Of a DNA stretch of 64,000 nucleotides, positions 27,527-36,030 are shown in pieces. The notes under the pieces are model-generated. The model ran no database searches. It saw only the letters and a list, made by a program, of their open reading frames with translations, and had not been told where the DNA came from. Source of the stretch: Caballeronia cordobensis. Its GTDB lineage: Bacteria; Pseudomonadota; Gammaproteobacteria; Burkholderiales; Burkholderiaceae. The stretch's first letter is position 1; each line of letters opens with the position of its first letter. Location of the stretch: positions 248,001-312,000 of the forward strand of contig NZ_FCNY02000002.1 of assembly GCF_001544575.2 (NCBI RefSeq), read 5' to 3'. The position numbers were made by a program, and so were the translations under genes.

Positions 27527-28465
27527 TCAGACGAGCTCGGGCAGCGCTCGCAGACGCTTGAGCGCGGCGCGCGATTCGTCGCGGGCGGCTTTGTTCAGCC
27601 AGCGAACGGCTTCGTCGAGGGCGTCCTTGTCGTTCAGCGACGGCGCGACACGCCGCACGACGGCCTCGCTCGCCAGCACGTCGTGCAGGCGCACGAGCGC
27701 CGCCTGCGCCGCGAGCAGATGCGCCATCGTGTGCCGATGTCCGCGCTCCAGAACCGGCGCGAACACTTCGAGCAGGCATTGCAGTTTCGTCGCGGCTTCC
27801 TCGATGCTGCGCAAGGTCTTGGCATCCACACGCTTCATCCGCGCCGCGCGATGCTCGCGCTTGCTCAGGAGATCGTCGGCGAGCGACACACGTTGACGCG
27901 CGAACGCTTCCAGCGAGCGGTCTTCGCCGCGCGCTTCAAGACGCCGCCGCGCATCGGCGAGGGCGCGGCGCAGAAGGACATCGACGTGCGCGCGTCGCAA
28001 GATCACGCAACTCGTCGCCGATGCCTCGCGCCGTTGCTGCCGCAGCGTCTGCACGACCGGTTCGAGACGCGTGCAGCGCGTCTGGGCGCGAGCGAGCAGG
28101 TCGCAGGCGGCATCGAAATCGTGCGGCTCACCGGCGATGTCCGCGAGACGTTTGAAGCGCTTGCGTATCATGCGCGCCTCTTTCTCGTCGAGCAGCGGCT
28201 CGAATGCCCACCACAGCGCCCGCAGACGACGAAGCGTCGAGCGCAACCGTTCGAGCAGCGCGGCGTCGGCAGGCCCGGCCATGAGCTCGGTCTGCTGGAA
28301 GGCGTCGCTCGCGAGCGGCGCCGTCAGCATGACGAAAGCATCGGCGACGGGCTGGTCGCGAAGGGAGAATGGATCGGAGACACGCGGGCGCGCGGCGGCG
28401 GGATGGGAACCGGGCGAACCGCTAAGGCTCTTTCGTTCGAGCGCTGGGTCGAAATTCAGTGTCAT
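27527..28465 (-). CDS. CHAD-domain protein
   Basis: This is a 312-residue alpha-helical CHAD domain protein. The domain carries conserved His and basic residues (KRLADIAGEPHDFDAACDLL; VRLHDVLASEAVVRRVAPSL) and binds inorganic polyphosphate. I chose ATG 28465 (MTLNFDPALE). Codons upstream run into the promoter of the phosphate transporter and look non-coding. There is no CYTH domain, so no triphosphatase activity is claimed. It is divergent from a PiT phosphate transporter, which suggests a phosphate/polyphosphate theme. Confidence 0.8.
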   Translation of the reverse strand: MTLNFDPALERKSLSGSPGSHPAAARPRVSDPFSLRDQPVADAFVMLTAPLASDAFQQTELMAGPADAALLERLRSTLRRLRALWWAFEPLLDEKEARMIRKRFKRLADIAGEPHDFDAACDLLARAQTRCTRLEPVVQTLRQQRREASATSCVILRRAHVDVLLRRALADARRRLEARGEDRSLEAFARQRVSLADDLLSKREHRAARMKRVDAKTLRSIEEAATKLQCLLEVFAPVLERGHRHTMAHLLAAQAALVRLHDVLASEAVVRRVAPSLNDKDALDEAVRWLNKAARDESRAALKRLRALPELV

Positions 28466-28581
28466 CGTCTCGGTATGCACTTGTATCGCACGACGCTTCG
28501 TTATGGTTGCGTCTCGGTCGTGCGCCGGCGGTCTTCGCCGGTCGTCCAATGGATGCTGGCCGGAAACATAGACATGCAGAA

Positions 28582-28597
28582 TGTCATGCGTGTGACA
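28582..28597. promoter_or_regulatory. Inverted repeat TGTCA-N6-TGACA
   Basis: It lies in the 292-base divergent gap between the CHAD gene and the phosphate transporter. The half-sites resemble Pho-box halves, but their inverted arrangement does not match the usual direct-repeat Pho box. Function is uncertain. Confidence 0.3.
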
Positions 28598-28757
28598 GCG
28601 CTTCAAAAGCCCAATGAAAACGTTCTCGCGCATGCGGGACGCGTCCGCGATTCGCGCAATGAAAGCATTACGCGAACTATTGACACAAAATATTCACGTT
28701 CGCGTGCTTCGACGGAACGTATGCTGTGCACCGCTATGGCAAACGCGCGAGGCAATC

Positions 28758-30344
28758 ATGCCGGACATCGCATTTCCTCAGCATGGCGGCGTCAGTGAAC
28801 GCGCTCGCCGCACCGGCCTCTTCGTATTCCTGCTCATTCTCGCTGGCGGCATCGGTTATGTCGGGCTGCATCTCGCGTCCGATCTCGAGTCGGTCCGGCT
28901 GAGTTCCGCGCTGCCTTACGTCCTGCTCGGCGTCGCGCTCCTGATCGCGCACGGGTTCGAGTTCGTCAACGGCTTTCACGACACGGCCAATGCCGTCGCC
29001 ACCGTCATCTATACGCATTCGCTGACGCCGAATCTCGCGGTGGTCTGGTCGGGCGCGTGGAACTTCATCGGCGTGCTGGTTTCGAGCGGCGCGGTCGCGT
29101 TCGGCATCCTGCAATTGCTGCCGGTCGAACTGATTCTGCAGGTCGGCAGCAGCGCGGGATTTGCGATGGTCTTCGCACTGCTCATCGCCGCGATCATCTG
29201 GAATCTCGCGACGTGGTACTTCGGCTTGCCGTCGTCGAGTTCGCACACGCTGATCGGCTCGATCATCGGCGTCGGGCTGATGAATCAACTGCTGCGCGGG
29301 CCGAACGGCACGAGCGGCGTCGACTGGTCGCAGGCGGCGGGCGTCGGCAAGTCGCTGCTGTTGTCGCCGGTCGTCGGCTTCATCTGCGCGGGGCTTTTGC
29401 TGCTGTTGCTCAAAGCGCTCGTGCGCGTGCCGGCGCTCTACAAGGAGCCTAAAAAGAATCATCCGCCGCCATTCTGGATTCGCGCGCTGCTGATCCTGAC
29501 ATGCACGGGCGTATCGTTCGCGCACGGCTCGAACGACGGTCAGAAGGGCATGGGCCTCATCATGCTGATTCTGATCGGCACGGTGCCGACGGCTTACGCG
29601 CTCAACAAGGCCGTGAGTCCCGCCGAGACGCAGAACTTCGTGGCCGTCGCGCACGATGCCGCCGCGACTTTCGCGAAGTACACGAACGGCGCGCCGCTTT
29701 CCTCCGATCCGCGCGAGGACGTGCAATCCTACGTGCGCACCCGTCAGATTTCATCGGCGACCTTGCCGGCCATGAAGCAGTTGACCGATGTCATCGCCAG
29801 CCAGGTTGGCGCGTCGGGATCGCTCGCGGCGGTGCCGCAGAATCTCGTCGATAACGTGCGCAACAACATGTACCTCGTCTCCGAGGCAATCCGCCTGATC
29901 GAGAAGGCGAACACGCCCGCATTCACGCCCGCCGACCGCGCGGTGATCGACAACTACAAGAAGCAGCTCGATCACGCGACGAAATTCATTCCGACGTGGG
30001 TGAAGGTGGCCGTGGCGATCGCGCTCGGGCTCGGCACGATGGTCGGCTGGAAGCGCATCGTCGTGACTGTCGGCGAGAAGATCGGCAAGCAGCATCTCAC
30101 GTACGGGCAGGGCGCTTCGGCGGAACTGGTCGCGATGCTCACCATCGGCGCCGCCGATGCCTATGGCCTGCCGGTCTCGACGACGCACGTGCTGTCTTCG
30201 GGCGTCGCCGGAACGATGGCGGCCAACGGCTCGGGGCTGCAATGGAACACGGTGCGCAGCCTCGTGCTCGCGTGGGTGCTGACGCTGCCCGCGTCGATTG
30301 CGCTGGCAGCCGGCCTCTACTGGCTCTTCAAAAACCTCTTCTGA
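28758..30344 (+). CDS. pit: PiT-family inorganic phosphate transporter
   Basis: This is a 528-residue low-affinity phosphate (metal-phosphate) symporter. The two PiT signature repeats are visible: GFHDTANAVATVIYT with GFEFVNG before it, and SFAHGSNDGQKGMGL. There are about ten hydrophobic helices. A long hydrophilic segment (about 290-410) between helices is typical for many proteobacterial PiT proteins. ATG 28758 has GAGG upstream. It is convergent with the histone-like gene, and the CHAD protein is divergent. Confidence 0.9.
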   Translation: MPDIAFPQHGGVSERARRTGLFVFLLILAGGIGYVGLHLASDLESVRLSSALPYVLLGVALLIAHGFEFVNGFHDTANAVATVIYTHSLTPNLAVVWSGAWNFIGVLVSSGAVAFGILQLLPVELILQVGSSAGFAMVFALLIAAIIWNLATWYFGLPSSSSHTLIGSIIGVGLMNQLLRGPNGTSGVDWSQAAGVGKSLLLSPVVGFICAGLLLLLLKALVRVPALYKEPKKNHPPPFWIRALLILTCTGVSFAHGSNDGQKGMGLIMLILIGTVPTAYALNKAVSPAETQNFVAVAHDAAATFAKYTNGAPLSSDPREDVQSYVRTRQISSATLPAMKQLTDVIASQVGASGSLAAVPQNLVDNVRNNMYLVSEAIRLIEKANTPAFTPADRAVIDNYKKQLDHATKFIPTWVKVAVAIALGLGTMVGWKRIVVTVGEKIGKQHLTYGQGASAELVAMLTIGAADAYGLPVSTTHVLSSGVAGTMAANGSGLQWNTVRSLVLAWVLTLPASIALAAGLYWLFKNLF

Positions 30345-30355
30345 AACTGTGACGC

Positions 30356-30859
30356 TCAGGCATTCGCCGGACGGCCGGTCTTGACCGTTTCGAGTGCCTT
30401 GATCGCTTCGACGAGGCGCTTTTCCGTGGCCGCGTCGAGCATCGCGAGCGCCGCGCGCAGCAGTTCGCTCTTCTTCACGCGCACGCCGTTTTTCTGGCAC
30501 TTTTCCTTGAGCGAGGCGATCTTCGCGTAGTCCGACTTGGGCATCGTGAAGCTGTCTCGCACGACCTTTTCTTTCTTCGCGCGCTTGGCTTTCGGCTCGG
30601 GTTTCGGCTGGCTCGCGACGGCCGCCTCCGTCTTGATGGTCTTGGCTGCGGGCGCTTTCGTGGCTTGCTTTTTCGCGGTCTTCGGCGTGGCGGCGGGCGA
30701 GGGCGCCTTGGTCGCGGCCTTGGGTGCGGCGGCGGGCTTTGCCTGCGTCTTCTTGCTGGTCTTGCCGTCTGCTTTTGCGCTTGCGGCGGCCTTGTCGGCG
30801 GCGCTCTTCGGGAAATGGAAAGCCTTCTTGGTCGGCGCCTTGACTTGCGGTGTGCTCAT
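30356..30859 (-). CDS. Histone-H1-like Lys/Ala-rich protein with C-terminal helical domain
   Basis: This is a 167-residue protein. Residues 1-100 are a low-complexity Lys/Ala/Pro tail (KKAFHFPKSA, KKTQAKPAAAPK, PKTAKKQATKAPAAKT) typical of nucleoid-associated H1-like proteins. Residues 100-167 form a predicted helical region (MPKSDYAKIASLKEKC then KKSELLRAALAMLD) resembling a DNA-binding or dimerisation domain. It probably binds DNA and compacts it. ATG 30859 has GGAG upstream. No known family name is claimed. Confidence 0.7.
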   Translation of the reverse strand: MSTPQVKAPTKKAFHFPKSAADKAAASAKADGKTSKKTQAKPAAAPKAATKAPSPAATPKTAKKQATKAPAAKTIKTEAAVASQPKPEPKAKRAKKEKVVRDSFTMPKSDYAKIASLKEKCQKNGVRVKKSELLRAALAMLDAATEKRLVEAIKALETVKTGRPANA

Positions 30860-30977
30860 TCGTTTTCTCCTCGTCGTGTGTGGAGAAAACAGTATATACG
30901 GTTTATCGACGCGCAAACCTCGAATGCACGGCTCGAAACGCTTTTCACTTCAACGGGATAGCCGCGCGGTCATCGAG

Positions 30978-31012
30978 TTATCTACATGCTTGTCCACCGA
31001 AACTGTGGACAA
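30978..31012. promoter_or_regulatory. Cluster of three DnaA-box-like sequences
   Basis: In 35 bases there are TTATCTACA (30978-30986, one mismatch to TTATCCACA), TTGTCCACC (30990-30998, two mismatches) and, on the - strand, TTGTCCACA (31004-31012, one mismatch). The last two form the perfect palindrome CTTGTCCAC-N7-GTGGACAAG (30989-31013). It lies between the histone-like gene and the glycerophosphodiesterase. This is a possible DnaA-binding regulatory or titration site. Confidence 0.4.
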
Positions 31013-31061
31013 GCGCGCTGTGTCGTTGGCCGTGATCGTGGTGTGGCAGACGCCGGGCGGC

Positions 31062-32474
31062 CTAGCGGCCGAGTTCCTTCAGATACGCCGCGCGGGCCGC
31101 GAAACCGGCATTGGCGAAATCCGTGAACACGCCGTCCACGCCCAGCCGGAAGAACTGCAGATACTCGGCGGCCGGATCGCCGTTATAGCTGGCCGCCAGA
31201 TACTTCTTCTCGTTGCGAAACGTAAAGACGTGCACGAAGAGTCCGGCCTTGTGCGCATCGCCGATGAGGCTCGTCGGCGCTTGCGTGGCCGCCTGCGCGG
31301 TCGAGCCGGCGAAGGGCGTGCCGTCGGGATTGGCGGCCGGGAAGGGCGAGATCTTGAGCGGCACGATCTGCGGCTTCCACGGGCCGATGCCGTCCGCATA
31401 GGTCTTGATCTGCGCGAGGCCGGCGGGCGTGAGCATCGCGTCGAACCAGCGCGGATCGCCGGCGACGGTCCAGTCGAGCGGACGGCTGTCGGTGATTTCG
31501 TTGTAGATGACCGCGCCGGTGCGGTAATCGACATCGTAGCCGTCGATCAGCTGCACGATTTTCGTGTTCAGACCGTGCGTGCGCATGTACTGAAGGCTGC
31601 CCGGCTCGAAGCTCTGCACGAAGACCGCCGCGTTGCGATCGTTCAGCCCGTTGTCGTTGAGTATCTTGATGAGCGCGTCTTCGAGCGGACGGCTGCCCGC
31701 CGCGCCGCAGCCGTTCGCGATCGCCTGCGCGTTGTTCCAGGTCGGATTCTTCGTCTCGGGATAGACGGCGATCGAGCGGCCCGTCGCCGCGCTCTTCGCC
31801 TTCGCGATATCGATGATCTGCTGGAACGTGAGAATCGGATACTTGCCGTTGAACTCGGCGGGGCGCTCGTTCGCGGCGTCGTAGGTCGTGCCGCCGAGGA
31901 GCGCGCCGAGCTCGGCGGCGGTGAAGTCCGTGATCGACCAGTCGCCCGTGTGATCCTCGCCATCGACGATCAGCGATTTGAGAACCGACTTCGGGTCGCT
32001 CGGATTCGTCAGGTCGGTCAGATACTGCGACGGGCCCGTTTCGGGCGTCGTCGTCCACTTCACGTTCACGAGCACGCCGGGCACGGTGCGCTTTCTCGCC
32101 GCCACCGACGCGTTGGTCTTCGCGACATCGGCGACATTGGTGTTATCGGAGAGCCACGGATTATGCCGAGCGACGAGGACGCAGTCCTTCGAGAGATGCA
32201 GGTCTTCTTCGAGCGCATCCGCGCCGCTGTCGGCGGCGAGTTCATAGGAAGGTTGCGTCTCTTCGGGACGCAGGCCCGGCAAGCCGCGATGCCCGATGAC
32301 GAGCGGCTGCCGGCCATCGAGTGTGGAGAATGCAGTGGGTGCGGCGGTCGCGGGAGGCGCGGCGGTGGACGCGCCGTTGTCGTCGTCGCCGTGGCACGCG
32401 CTCACCGTGAAAGATAAGACAAGTGCGGCGCTTGCCGCGATGCAGTGCTTACGATGCTGTCGTGCACGCTTCAT
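31062..32474 (-). CDS. glpQ: Glycerophosphodiester phosphodiesterase lipoprotein (GlpQ-type)
   Basis: This is a 470-residue lipoprotein. The signal sequence ends in a lipobox around SFTVSAC. The catalytic GDPD core is present: GHRGLPGLRPEETQPSY (catalytic His and Arg) and EEDLHLSKDCVLVARHN (metal-binding Glu and Asp). It hydrolyses glycerophosphodiesters to glycerol 3-phosphate and an alcohol, probably in the periplasm. It is about 100 residues longer than minimal GlpQ, mainly from a middle insertion (about 200-330). It lies close to phosphate genes. Confidence 0.88.
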   Translation of the reverse strand: MKRARQHRKHCIAASAALVLSFTVSACHGDDDNGASTAAPPATAAPTAFSTLDGRQPLVIGHRGLPGLRPEETQPSYELAADSGADALEEDLHLSKDCVLVARHNPWLSDNTNVADVAKTNASVAARKRTVPGVLVNVKWTTTPETGPSQYLTDLTNPSDPKSVLKSLIVDGEDHTGDWSITDFTAAELGALLGGTTYDAANERPAEFNGKYPILTFQQIIDIAKAKSAATGRSIAVYPETKNPTWNNAQAIANGCGAAGSRPLEDALIKILNDNGLNDRNAAVFVQSFEPGSLQYMRTHGLNTKIVQLIDGYDVDYRTGAVIYNEITDSRPLDWTVAGDPRWFDAMLTPAGLAQIKTYADGIGPWKPQIVPLKISPFPAANPDGTPFAGSTAQAATQAPTSLIGDAHKAGLFVHVFTFRNEKKYLAASYNGDPAAEYLQFFRLGVDGVFTDFANAGFAARAAYLKELGR

Positions 32475-32584
32475 TTCGCTTCCCGTCCGCTTCGAATTGT
32501 CCCGCGCATTATTACGATCGGCGAGTGACGTCTGTATGACTAAGGAAGCAACCCTTTACATCCGGATGCGGCTATCGTCCCCAA

Positions 32585-32612
32585 TGAAAACGCCGGCTTG
32601 CAAGCCGGCGTC
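32585..32612 (-). terminator. Terminator after the 32636-32911 gene
   Basis: The perfect 20-base palindrome CGCCGGCTTG|CAAGCCGGCG (32591-32610) lies between A-rich and T-rich flanks. On the - strand the T-run TTTTCATT follows. Confidence 0.8.
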
Positions 32613-32635
32613 GTTTGATACTCCCGCGTGCCGCG

Positions 32636-32911
32636 TCACTGCTTCATCGGCCCGGACGACTGCGAGCCTTGCGACTGATTCGGCGACATGCCTTGCTCGC
32701 GCTGCTGCATCAGCGTTCCGCTGCCCGAACTGCCGGATTGCACGCCGCCTTGCGACGAGTCACCCGCACGCGGGCTTGGCATCGGCTCGTTCTTGCCCGG
32801 CTGCATTTGCTGCTGGCGCTGCATCAACTGTTCGCGCGACATTTCCTGCGACAGCGCGGACGTGCTGGCGATCGCGAGGAGCGCGCCAGCAATTGCGATG
32901 GTGGTTCTCAT
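32636..32911 (-). CDS. Small secreted Gln/Met/Ser-rich protein (91 aa)
   Basis: ATG 32911 has AAGGAG upstream. A signal peptide (MRTTIAIAGALLAIASTSAL, cleavage near LSQEM) precedes a low-complexity mature region of Gln, Met, Gly and Ser (MQRQQQMQPGKNEPMP; SGSGTLMQQREQGMSP). No family recognised. It may be a periplasmic or cell-surface protein. The Met/Gln content is sometimes seen in metal-chelating proteins, but this is only a compositional remark. Confidence 0.6.
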   Translation of the reverse strand: MRTTIAIAGALLAIASTSALSQEMSREQLMQRQQQMQPGKNEPMPSPRAGDSSQGGVQSGSSGSGTLMQQREQGMSPNQSQGSQSSGPMKQ

Positions 32912-33181
32912 GTTCGTCTCCTTGAGTCGGGCGGCAGGCACCGCTTACAGTCATGTCAGCATCGAGCGTGCCGCATCGAACTCGAACTTGTCGTTAAAAC
33001 TCGCACTAAGACTGTGCTTATTAGGACTCTACTTATTTGTTTCTCAATTCGGCCTAAAAAGTCCGAATCCGGATAGCATATTTGACAGGCGACACGAGCG
33101 CGGGTCCATTACAATTCGCGATCCAAACGATCTCGAATTGCCGGAAACTGGCTCAATAGACTGGACGCCGCGGAGTATGTC

Positions 33182-33733
33182 ATGTCGATCACACTGAACG
33201 ATTTACTTGAATGGCGCGATCGCTTGCCCGAGCAATCGGGCGAGGAAGCCCATATGGTGCGCGCACTGATCGCGCGCCGCGAAGCGGAATTGCGCACGCG
33301 CATTGCCGATTCGATCGCAATGGCGAGTCAGCGCGAAAACTGGAAACTGCAACGCTGCGCGGCAATTGCACGGCGCGTGGAGCAAGCGCCGGTCGGGCAA
33401 CTCGAATCCGTTTACACATATTTTCAGAATCGAAGCGAAGGACGGCTGGATATCGAAACGCCCGCGATGCTGTCGGAATTTTTCGCGGGCGAACGTATCG
33501 AACACAAGGGTCTGCGCGTGTCGGCTCAGGCGCCTGCCGTGGCTCCGCTGCTCGATCATCTGTACGGGAACATGGTCAGTCTGGAGTCGAGTGTCGCCAG
33601 TACGCCAGGTATGGCATGCGGCATTCAGGGAATCCGGATCATGCGTATGGTTGCGTTGATGTCGAAAGCGCGTTCCGCCCAGATCGCGAAAATGAGAATG
33701 ACGGGCGCTCAGGCGTATTATCGTCATTCCTGA
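33182..33733 (+). CDS. Hypothetical protein (183 aa)
   Basis: This is a soluble, mostly helical protein (MSITLNDLLEWRDRLPEQ; EAHMVRALIARREAELRTRI; FQNRSEGRLDIETPAMLSEF). There is no signal peptide, no Cys pattern and no motif I recognise. The sequence before the start has no strong ribosome site. It lies in a run of uncharacterised genes. Codon composition is like the neighbours, so a real gene is probable. Confidence 0.55.
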   Translation: MSITLNDLLEWRDRLPEQSGEEAHMVRALIARREAELRTRIADSIAMASQRENWKLQRCAAIARRVEQAPVGQLESVYTYFQNRSEGRLDIETPAMLSEFFAGERIEHKGLRVSAQAPAVAPLLDHLYGNMVSLESSVASTPGMACGIQGIRIMRMVALMSKARSAQIAKMRMTGAQAYYRHS

Positions 33734-33991
33734 ATTCAATCGTTTTTTTAATTTCCGGAAAAGCGGTGGCTGCATTGGGGTTTTATCGCTTCGTTTGAAA
33801 CGCCGAATGTCTCGCCTATACTGAATCAACAGCTTATTCGAACAAGTACGTCTCGCCGTCCTTCGTCATGCAGAATAGTCATCGGTGCGTTCAGAAAATT
33901 CGAATATCGCTTGCGGTCCCGTTCTTTGCACCGGACTTACTCTTACTGCATGACGGCTGGTTCCAAACAGGGACTCGGCCAGGGAGCCATC

Positions 33992-34726
33992 GTGAAAAAC
34001 CTGCTGAGCAGAAGAGGTAGCTTGCTCGACAATCCGCCTTCGTTTCTCGTGCGCCAGAAGGCAAACGGTCCAATCCGGATGACCTCGCCTGAAATCGCCG
34101 AAGACGTGTCTTTGAACGAAGAAATGTCGGACGCCGCGCCCGTCACGCGCGTGACGCCTTTACGGCCTGCCGCGGTGCCGTCGCAATCCGTGGGCGTTCA
34201 GTCCTTGCAGGCCGGCCAGATCGCCGAAGTCGAATGGCTGATTCAGCAAGGCTCGCTCTCGACGTTTCGCACGTTTCAGAGCTTCTCCTACCGCGCGAGT
34301 CTGTTGTTTTCGGCGCGCGAACTGATTTATTACGCGGTGCTGTATCACGAGGACGCGGTGTGGCGCGTGTTGAAGGCGGGCGAAATCAATGCCGCCGAGC
34401 CGGCGTTTCGACATTTCGTCGAGCAGGCGATGCGTCTCGCCGATAACGACATGCGGCGCGCGCATCTCGAAGCGCAAAACGATCAGCTAGCGCGTCTTAT
34501 CGAAGAGTCGGAGGCGCAAGTCGAGCGCGTGCGCACGGATTTGCAGCAGGGCAGCCAGCACGACCAGGAAGTTGCGCTGAAGCAGCAGGAGGTCCGCAAG
34601 GAACTGGCGCAACTCGAAGGCCGGCGGGTCGCTGCGCAGGCGCAACTGAACAAGGCGCAGCGCGCACTTCATCAGTTGAACGCAACGGTCAACGACAGCG
34701 TGCCGCATCTGCCGTCGCTTCGATGA
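33992..34726 (+). CDS. DUF2968-family coiled-coil protein
   Basis: This is a Burkholderiaceae-type DUF2968 protein, about 244 residues from the GTG at 33992, which has GGGAG 7 bases upstream. The conserved segment EVEWLIQQGSLSTFRTFQSF then YRASLLFSARELIYYAV is visible, followed by a long coiled coil (about 150-240, QLARLIEESEAQVERVRTDL and later heptads). It has no clear signal peptide. Alternative starts at 33911 and 33950 would add a short N-terminus. Function unknown, possibly cell-envelope associated. Confidence 0.75.
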   Translation: MKNLLSRRGSLLDNPPSFLVRQKANGPIRMTSPEIAEDVSLNEEMSDAAPVTRVTPLRPAAVPSQSVGVQSLQAGQIAEVEWLIQQGSLSTFRTFQSFSYRASLLFSARELIYYAVLYHEDAVWRVLKAGEINAAEPAFRHFVEQAMRLADNDMRRAHLEAQNDQLARLIEESEAQVERVRTDLQQGSQHDQEVALKQQEVRKELAQLEGRRVAAQAQLNKAQRALHQLNATVNDSVPHLPSLR

Positions 34727-34790
34727 GACGGTACATTCTTTCGTCCGAAGAAAACTTCGCGACTTCGCGTAAAATCGCCAGTTCGAGCAG

Positions 34791-35015
34791 CTAGTCGAAT
34801 CGTTCGGCATACTCTGGGCCGAACTTGGCGATATATGTACTGAGCCCGCGTCCGGCGCGGGCCAGACGCTTCATTTCCTCGACGCGCGTGCGACCGGGCA
34901 CGCGATAGTCATACAAGTATGTCCCGCCGCTCGCGAAGCGAACCTTGATGCCGTCGCGCAGGATGTCGAATGCTTCGACGCCCGAATTGCCGGCTAGATT
35001 CTCATAGGGTTGCAT
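34791..35015 (-). CDS. KTSC-domain protein
   Basis: This is a 74-residue protein consisting of the KTSC domain (VEAFDILRDGIKVRFASGGTYLYDY, then YIAKFGPEYAERFD). The domain is a small beta-rich module found in phages and bacteria, and its biochemical role is unknown. ATG 35015 begins the domain, and a longer frame would add non-conserved residues. It is divergent from the short gene at 35101-35343. Confidence 0.7.
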   Translation of the reverse strand: MQPYENLAGNSGVEAFDILRDGIKVRFASGGTYLYDYRVPGRTRVEEMKRLARAGRGLSTYIAKFGPEYAERFD

Positions 35016-35100
35016 AGTGTTTTCAGTCTCGCACGCACGCAAACGATTGCGTCGCCGGGGCGGACCTAAAGTTTCGTCGGCAGGGACCGTTAAGGGTGTC

Positions 35101-35343
35101 ATGGATAAAGATCAATTCCCGTTCCTCGACTCGGACGACCCGCACTTTCAGCACGCGCGCGCGCTGAGCCTCTCGGTCGGTGCGATCCGTCGTGCACAGG
35201 GCAAGTGCAATCCGCACGACTTCCCGGTCGGCTCGCTCGAATGGCATTTCGCCATCGAGGACTTCGCAGGCGACGTCCTGCGCGCGCTGATGGGCGAGAC
35301 CGAAGGCGTCGACATTCAGGTCGGAGAGCGCCCGCTCGACTGA
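35101..35343 (+). CDS. Hypothetical protein (80 aa)
   Basis: This is a short acidic/His-containing protein (MDKDQFPFLDSDDPHFQHAR; GSLEWHFAIEDFAGDVLRAL). No family recognised. It has no signal peptide. The ATG at 35101 is chosen as the first that leaves the divergent promoter region free. Confidence 0.5.
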   Translation: MDKDQFPFLDSDDPHFQHARALSLSVGAIRRAQGKCNPHDFPVGSLEWHFAIEDFAGDVLRALMGETEGVDIQVGERPLD

Positions 35344-35395
35344 CCGCGCGCACGCGCTTTCGTTCCGGCCGCCTTCCGGCGGCGATTCCCTTTTG

Positions 35396-35902
35396 TTATA
35401 GCTTCACGCCGCCCGATTCGGGTGCGTCCACGCCGCCGGGCGGGATCGCGCCGCTCTGGCCGATGTCGCGCGTGCGATCGTTCGACCAGTACGGCTCGCG
35501 GCCGTAGTGCTGATGCACGGTGCTGGCCCAGACGCGGTCCGCCATCGACGGCCACGAATCCTTGTCGAAGCCCGGCGAGTTGCGCACCTGCTCCGCGGTC
35601 GCATCGAGGCGAAAGCAGCGGTTGTCTGTGTCGAGCGTGAGCGCGCTCCACGGCACGGCGAGCAGCTTGTCGCCGATGCCGAGAAAGCCGCCGCTCGACA
35701 GCACCGCATAGGCGATACGCCCGCTCGTCACGTCGAGCATGATCTCCTTGAGCGAGCCGACGTCGTGCCCGTCGCTGCTCATCACCGAATTGCCGTCGAG
35801 CGTGCTCGCGGCCATCACGTCGGGTCCGGGGCCCGCGGCCGTCGCCGCACCCTTGCCGACGATCTTCGCGCCGGCCTCAGATGATTCCATCGATTGATCC
35901 AT
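35396..35902 (-). CDS. PRC-barrel domain protein
   Basis: This is a 168-residue protein with a PRC-barrel fold around residues 30-95 (TLDGNSVMSSDGHDVGSLKE, VTSGRIAYAVLSSGGFLGIG) and a polar C-terminal tail. PRC barrels occur in ribosome maturation, photosynthesis and stress proteins. This stand-alone form is common in soil proteobacteria and thought to be stress-related. No transmembrane region. Confidence 0.75.
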   Translation of the reverse strand: MDQSMESSEAGAKIVGKGAATAAGPGPDVMAASTLDGNSVMSSDGHDVGSLKEIMLDVTSGRIAYAVLSSGGFLGIGDKLLAVPWSALTLDTDNRCFRLDATAEQVRNSPGFDKDSWPSMADRVWASTVHQHYGREPYWSNDRTRDIGQSGAIPPGGVDAPESGGVKL

Positions 35903-36030
35903 GATCCGCTCCTTGCTGACAGGTTTGTGTGGAGGCGTCGCCTTTCACGCATTGTGTTCAGCAACGGACGTACCCATGACGCGTCATGGCCGTCTGATAA
36001 GCTCGCAGTTCGTTCAATCGCCTGCCGCCC

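Noticed and set aside
28582..28597. Pho box upstream of pit
   Set aside because: Half-sites are inverted with 6 bases between, not direct repeats at 11-bp spacing as in Pho boxes. It is kept only as an unassigned inverted repeat.
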